Made by a program: the position numbers and the translations under genes. Below are positions 57,891 to 64,000 of a stretch of 64,000 nt of DNA, piece by piece (the first letter of the stretch is position 1; the number at the start of each line of letters is the position of its first letter). The DNA lies in contig NC_087064.1 in assembly GCF_963678635.1 (NCBI RefSeq), forward strand, positions 23,300,509 to 23,364,508, in the 5' to 3' direction. Source of the stretch: Symsagittifera roscoffensis. Its lineage: Eukaryota > Xenacoelomorpha > Acoela > Convolutidae. Under the pieces are notes generated by a model, which did no database searches, had not been told where the DNA came from, and saw only the letters and a list, made by a program, of their open reading frames with translations.

Positions 57891-59148
57891 TCCCCTTCTT
57901 TTGGTCCACTCTTGCTGTAGCCCGTCCAACCTATCCATGATAGCCTGAGTTCGCCTCTCCATCATCGCATCTATCTTTGTGTCAAGAGTCCCAAGAGACT
58001 GCTCTAGCTGAATTCTTAACTTCTCCATGTCGTCTCTTAAGCGTAACTCTCTCTGTTCCGCTTCTCATGTCATTCGCCACAAGTTCTTCGCTATGTGCGC
58101 GTTTATTTCTTTCCGCAGACTTTCTCTTTCAACGTGGACTGCTCTTACTAGTTCACTCATTCTTATGGACATCTGTTCTTTTTGTTCTCCTATACTGCCC
58201 ACTATGTTTTTCAAGGCTTCTGCTAATGATGACCCGTTTTCTACTAGTGGCGTCACTAGTGGCGGTGTCACCCTGTCGATCCCAGGTAGCTTTGTACTGG
58301 TCGCGATTCGGGCTTTGATTCTCTGCCTCGACGTATTTTCATTATCCACCTCTGGAACCGCCGATGCGTTGCCTAGCCCTATGTTTCTATTCTCCCCAGT
58401 TCGCGTCTCCGATTTTGTCATACTCACAAAGTCTCTTGACTGGCCTGATGTGTTTGTGTCTTTGCGTATCGTTCTCACCACACCAAATTTGTCCATGGTT
58501 CCAGTCTCTCTGTCGGTGTATGCCTCATTCTCCTGGGTCGAACTATCGGGGCTGACTTGAGATCCAAAATCCACTTGCTCCTCGTCGTCTTCTTCTTCCT
58601 CCTGGGATTCACCTTCATTTCCTGTACCCACTCCCATGGTGAATGGAAAGATGTTTCCGAAAGTGTTCATCATTCTTTCTGAGAACGATGAGGACGTTGT
58701 CTGTTTCTCCGTCAAGCCTGCCATCATGGTGTTGTCTGTGGGAGATCTTCTAGTTGCGACAATTTCAGTAGAGATGTCGGACAGTTCCGACATCTCCTCT
58801 CGGTCCAGTGTCCCGGTGGAAGTGACAAAGTCCTGGCCTTGTTCTACCAGCCTTCTCTTCACTTGCCAGCCTTCTGTCTCTCCCCTCCGGTCCGTGTATT
58901 TCCTGGTTCTCATTCATGGCCTGGTCCGGATGGACTTCCACTTCTAGCATAGCTTTTTGCTCTTCTGAGGACTTCTGACTCCTGGTTTTAACCATTCTAC
59001 CTGAAACCGTCTCCCCTTTGTCGATCCGGGTTCGCGTGATCCGTTCCACAAAAGGGTCGGTCATTGCTTTTCTTTGCTTTTCATGTATGAATTTCCTAGA
59101 GCTATCACCTCGTTTAGGTATTCTTGACTTGTCTAGACTCATTTTCAC
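57890..59148 (-). pseudogene. Inverted gag fragment of the giant-element family
   Basis: Read from 59148 leftwards: MVKTRSQKS (58996), a frameshift near 58860, then a long acidic, Ser/Thr-rich region (GESQEEEEDDEEQVDFGSQ; DRVTPPLVTPLVENG), a helical stretch (EEMSELSDISTEI; MRMSELVRAV-like), one stop at about 58064, and a coiled coil (LRLRDDMEKLRIQLEQSLG, KIDAMMERRTQAIMDRLDGL). It has no similarity I can name, but its coiled-coil and disordered make-up suit a retroelement gag. It is cut off at the junction near 57890. Confidence 0.65.
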
Positions 59149-59436
59149 TTTATCACTTCTTACTATCTATACACTCAGTTCGATTGTTAGTGTCCTTTTG
59201 ATCTGACTACTGATAATAATAACACAACACAATAAATTCCAAAAGTTTCTATTAAATGGTGACCACGAATCCTTGTATGATATCACGGCACAGCTTATTT
59301 ACAACTTATTCTCAATAATCGATTATTAGTCGTAAGTTTTGAGAACTAGCACAGTATGATGATATCAGTCAATTTAAAAGATAGTGTATTCACTACCCAA
59401 TCAAGCACAAACTGTTGATTTAAAACCAGATATAAC
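59149..59436. other. Unassigned DNA before the 2-kb tandem repeat
   Basis: AT-rich. On the minus strand it precedes the inverted gag and may be its leader. Nothing else recognised. Confidence 0.35.
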
Positions 59437-61432
59437 AAAATAAGAATGTTTCTATGAAAAAAGTATGTGTGTTGCATTTTTAGTTGGTCGCAGTACAATA
59501 GTCGAGCTTGTTTTATAAAGAAAGAGCTTTCCCTGCTTGGTGCTGCACCAAACAGACAAAACTTGAAGGCAGTATTTTCTCAAGTGGGCGTCTATTGCAC
59601 CCACCGAGTCCTGTGTTACCTATCTGCCTCCGGACTGCCCGAGCTAGACCTACTAAAATCTTCGGGGCAGTCACTTCTCTCAAAAACGTTTTGGATTTCA
59701 ATCAACACCAATGAGTTACAAACTCCCTTTGTTTTGACTTAGTGTCGCGAATATCCGAGTTTGGACCTGTTTTGTTTTGGTCTGGTCTTTTTTGAAAGGC
59801 AAGTTACCAGTGCAGTCACTGGTTCCTAGACTGTCTCTTAATAACCTAACACCCCTCACTTTTATCTTTTCTTCTGTTTACTTAAGTCCTTAAACAAAAA
59901 TAACACCCCTCCGGGTTGACAAAAAACAGTACCCCTCCGGATTGGCAAAAGTAGGACCCCTCCGCATTGGCAAAATTGAGACCCCTCTGGATTGGGACCC
60001 CTCCGGTTTTTTTTGAAAACAAGACTCCTCCGGATTGGTAACCCCTCCGAATCAGGAAAAATTTGGACCCCTCCTGATTGGGACCACTCCGCTTTTGTAA
60101 AATTAGCTTTTTTGAGACTTTCTTGATTTTCAACCTATACCCCTCCGGATACGTTCTCCGATGCTATTATGCTATTTGTATCAACTAGGAAGGGTATTTG
60201 GTCCTTCTCTAGACCCTTCGGGATTGAAGTTAAGCCTCTTTTTTGACAATTCACGCTAACGGTGAAGGGTCTTATCGCTAACCTAATTTCGGCTCTATCA
60301 CGGTTTTCTGGTGCCTTTAGCCTTCCCTATTCTTCTAGAACAGCGTAAAACTGCCTTATTCAACCATTTCTACCCTTTCGTTGGGGTGTAAGGGCTTTCC
60401 AATTTTTTTTAAATAAAACGTGAGGGGTCTACCCTCCCGAATTGGTGAATTTGCTAAAAACAATCTGAAAAAAAATTCACGCTTACTTTTTCCAAAAATT
60501 TTTGTTCCTATTAGTAAGCTCTGCTAATTTCTGATCTAATGGTACCAATATGAACTAGATCTGTCCAGTAGTTCTAATGTTATTAACCAAAACGTCTTTT
60601 TTCTAAAGTCAAGAAATTTCTCTCTTATATGTTCCGCCTACTTTTTTCCGCAATTCTGTTCTTTTCGACCTAAAAATTGTTGATCCGAGCTCAGAAGGCC
60701 TATGCTCTTCTAGTTCAATGCAAAAAATCCGATCTAAAACGCTTTAGTTTAAAAAATTTTCGAAAAAGTATGCTACCTGGACCCCTCCGGATTGATGAAT
60801 CAACTGAATCAAACACGTTAAGTTCAATTTCTCTGTAATCCGGAAGGTTTTCGATAAACGTGTCTTAAAACCTGTAGATTCACTAGTTGAAGTTGTCCGA
60901 ACAACAATTTTTACTGTCCTAACTAGTACCAAAATAGTTTCAACCACTTCTTAACTAAACTCAACCGGTTCTACTTATTATACTAGCACAGTCACGATGT
61001 AACCAACTAATTTAGCGCTTTTTCCATTTAAAAAAAATATCGATATTTCAAAAATTGCGATTTGTGGGGCAATCAAAATATTGCTATTTTGACCCTAAAA
61101 ACCGGTCCGCCTACTGTGTTTTTGACTGAAAGACGATATAGGAGTTTTAATATAGGCTATATTAGTAATAATATTAATAATACTATACCCCTCCGGGTTT
61201 GTTCAATATCGGAATTAAGGTGCTTAACTCGGATTTTCGCAGTTCGGTAAAGGGGCACTACAGTGAAGCACTGTCGAGACCCCCACATATTACTATCTTA
61301 TTTTTTGTACCAAAAGGGATACAAAACTTGTTAACGATACCCAACAGTCGACTGTCGTTGTCGTTGAGCCCCTTCTTGTTGCTCCTTGTACTGCTTGCCG
61401 GATCAGTCTTCTCCCAAGACCCCTCCGGATTG
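59437..61432. repeat. 2-kb tandem repeat, unit 1
   Basis: 1,996 bp, starting aaaataagaatgtttctatg. Units 2 (61433) and 3 (63430) follow at near-identity. About a dozen copies of a word near acccctccggattgg are scattered through the unit, nine of them clustered in its 59905-60085 part. Open frames in the unit (about 60-146 codons, both strands) are overlapping and simply recur with the repeat; I do not take any as a gene. Confidence 0.95.
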
Positions 61433-63429
61433 AAAATAAGAATGTTTCTATGAAAAAAGTATGTGTGTTGCACTTTTAGTTGGTCGCAGTACAATAGTCG
61501 AGCTTGTTTTATAAAGAAAGAGCTTTCCCTGCTTGGTGCTGCACCAAACAGACAAAACTTGAAGGCAGTTTTTTTCTCAAGTGGGCGTCTATTGCACCCA
61601 CCGAGTCCTGTGTTACCTATCTGCCTCCGGACTGCCCGAGCTAGACCTACTAAAATCCTCGGGGCAGTCACTTCTCTCAAAAACGTTTTGGATTTCAATC
61701 CACACCAATGAGTTACAAACTCCCTTTGTTTTGACTTAGTGTCGCGAATATCCGAGTTTGGACCTGTTTTGTTTTGGTCTGGTCTTTTTTGAAAGGCAAG
61801 TTACCAGTGCAGTCACTGGTTCCTAGACTGTCTCTTAATAACCTAACACCCCTCACTTTTATCTTTTCGTCTGTTTACTTAAGTCCTTAAACAAAAATAA
61901 CACCCCTCCGGGTTGACAAAAAACAGTACCCCTCCGGATTGGCAAAAGTAGGACCCCTCCGCATTGGCAAAATTGAGACCCCTCTGGATTGGGACCCCTC
62001 CGGTTTTTTTTGAAAACAAGACTCCTCCGGATTGGTAACCCCTCCGAATCAGGAAAAATTTGGACCCCTCCTGATTGGGACCACTCCGCTTTTGTAAAAT
62101 TAGCTTTTTTGAGACTTTCTTGATTTTCAACCTATACCCCTCCGGATACGTTCTCCGATGCTATTATGCTATTTGTATCAACTAGGAAGGGTATTTGGTC
62201 CTTCTCTAGACCCTTCCGGATTGAAGTTAAGCCCCTTATTTGATAATTCACGCTAACGGTGAAGGGTCTTATCGCTAACCTAATTTCGGCTCTATCAAGG
62301 TTTTCTGGTGCCTTTAGCCTTCCCTATTCTTCTAGAACAGCGTAAAACTGCCTTATTCAACCATTTCTACCCTTTCGTTGGGGTGTAAGGGCTTTCCAAT
62401 TTTTTTTTTATAAAACGTGAGGGGTCTACCCTCCCGAATTGGTGAATTTGCTAAAAACAATCTGAAAAAAAATTCACGCTTACTTTTTCCAAAAATTTTT
62501 GTTCCTATTAGTAAGCTCTGCTAATTTCTGATCTAATGGTACCAATATTAACTAGATCTGTCCAGTAGTTCTAATGTTATTAACCAAAACGTCTTTTTTC
62601 TAAAGTCAAGAAATTTCTCTCTTATATGTTCCGCCTACTTTTTTCCGCAATTCTGTTCTTTTCGACCTAAAAATTGTTGATCCGAGCTCAGAAGGCCTAT
62701 GCTCTTCTAGTTCAATGCAAAAAATCCGATCTAAAACGCTTTAGTTTAAAAAATTTTCGAAAAAGTATGCTACCTGGACCCCTCCGGATTGATGAATCAA
62801 CTGAATCAAACACGTTAAGTTCAATTTCTCTGTAATCCGGAAGGTTTTCGATAAACGTGTCTTAAGACCTGTAGATTCACTAGTTGACGTTGTCCGAACA
62901 ACAATTTTTACTGTCCTAACTAGTACCAAAATAGTTTCAACCACTTCTTAACTAAACTCAACCGGTTCTACTTATTATACTAGCACAGTCACGATGTAAC
63001 CAACTAATTTAGCGCTTTTTCCATTTAAAAAAAATATCGATATTTCAAAAATTGCGATTTGTGGGGCAATCAAAATATTGCTATTTTGACCCTAAAAACC
63101 GGTCCGCCTACTGTGTTTTTGACTGAAAGACGATATAGGAGTTTTAATATAGGCTATATTAGTAATAATATTAATAATACTATACCCCTCCGGGTTTGTT
63201 CAATATCGGAATTAAGGTGCTTAACTCGGATTTTCGCAGTTCGGTAAAGGGGCACTACAGTGCAGCACTGTCGAGACCCCCACATATTACTATCTTATTT
63301 TTTGTACCAAAAGGGATACAAAACTTGTTAACGATACCCAACAGTCGACTGTCGTTGTCGTTGAGCCCCTTCTTGTTGCTCCTTGTACTGCTTGCCGGAT
63401 CAGTCTTCTCCCAAGACCCCTCCGGATTG
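61433..63429. repeat. 2-kb tandem repeat, unit 2
   Basis: 1,997 bp. It differs from unit 1 by scattered single-base changes and short homopolymer indels, for example near 61570 and 62400. Confidence 0.95.
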
Positions 63430-64000
63430 AAAATAAGAATGTTTCTATGAAAAAAGTATGTGTGTTGCACTTTTAGTTGGTCGCAGTACAATAGTCGAGC
63501 TTGTTTTATAAAGAAAGAGCTTTCCCTGCTTGGTGCTGCACCAAACAGACAAAACTTGAAGGCAGTTTTTTTCTCAAGTGGGCGTCTATTGCACTCACCG
63601 AGTCCTGTGTTACCTATCTGCCTCCGGACTGCCCGAGCTAGACCTACTAAAATCCTCGGGGCAGTCACTTCTCTCAAAAACGTTTTGGATTTCAATCCAC
63701 ACCAATGAGTTACAAACTCCCTTTGTTTTGACTTAGTGTCGCGAATATCCGAGTTTGGACCTGTTTTGTTTTGGTCTGGTCTTTTTTGAAAGGCAAGTTA
63801 CCAGTGCAGTCACTGGTTCCTAGACTGTCTCTTAATAACCTAACACCCCTCACTTTTATCTTTTCGTCTGTTTACTTAAGTCCTTAAACAAAAATAACAC
63901 CCCTCCGGGTTGACAAAAAACAGTACCCCTCCGGATTGGCAAAAGTAGGACCCCTCCGCATTGGCAAAATTGAGACCCCTCTGGATTGGGACCCCTCCGG
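63430..64000. repeat. 2-kb tandem repeat, unit 3, cut by the window end
   Basis: The first 571 bp of a further unit; the array continues beyond the window. It is closer to unit 2 than to unit 1 (both share the ttttttctcaagtg variant). Confidence 0.95.

Noticed and set aside
61258-63695. 146-codon minus-strand frames repeated in each 2-kb unit
   Set aside because: They recur only because the DNA repeats, show no domain, and unit 1 has a shorter, shifted version.

Overview
The window is animal nuclear DNA from an invertebrate I cannot name. It holds spliced genes with GT-AG introns, an NSD-type chromatin regulator, a mitochondrial carrier, tRNA-derived SINE fragments, and non-LTR, Ty3/gypsy-like and BEL/Pao retroelements. 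The DNA is AT-rich and gene-poor. Acceptor-like sites 7 and 11 nt before the ATGs of the two host genes would suit either 5'UTR introns or spliced-leader trans-splicing.

Bases 1-17,100 are host DNA. They carry a small possible secreted or membrane protein (452-877, +), a complete two-exon NSD/Mes-4 family histone methyltransferase (955-5683, -; about 1,234 aa), a 9 kb AT-rich stretch of degenerate repeats without a supported gene, and a five-exon SLC25 mitochondrial carrier (17028 to about 15182, -) with a decayed duplicate of part of its fifth exon just downstream.

Bases 17,100-64,000 are almost entirely nested retroelements. An internally deleted PHD-finger/RT/endonuclease-like retroelement lies at 17.1-19.7 kb (-). 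A 5'-truncated LINE lies at 20.2-22.4 kb (+), between 75-bp direct repeats. A second PHD/RT/nuclease-like retroelement starts at 22.8 kb and is interrupted at 23,577. Its reading frame resumes exactly at 43,708. The interruption is a 20.1-kb LTR retroelement (23,578-43,704). Its LTRs flank repeat arrays, an RNase H tail, an integrase, a macrodomain-like module, an SGNH/GDSL-hydrolase ORF and about 10 kb of unrecognised ORFs, part of it as a 2.72-kb tandem duplication. Gag, protease and RT are absent from this copy.

A second, broken copy of the giant family starts at 48,238. A 5,236-bp BEL/Pao element (50,136-55,371, 5-bp target duplication AGTAA) is inserted in its leader, and the matching stretch of the first copy shows the uninterrupted site. 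Convergent gag fragments follow at 57.6-59.1 kb. The window ends in a 1,996/1,997-bp tandem repeat (59,437 to the end).

The host genes have no visible functional link to each other. The best candidate for something undescribed is the giant LTR retroelement, which carries an integrase-linked macrodomain-like segment and an SGNH hydrolase with all four catalytic blocks.
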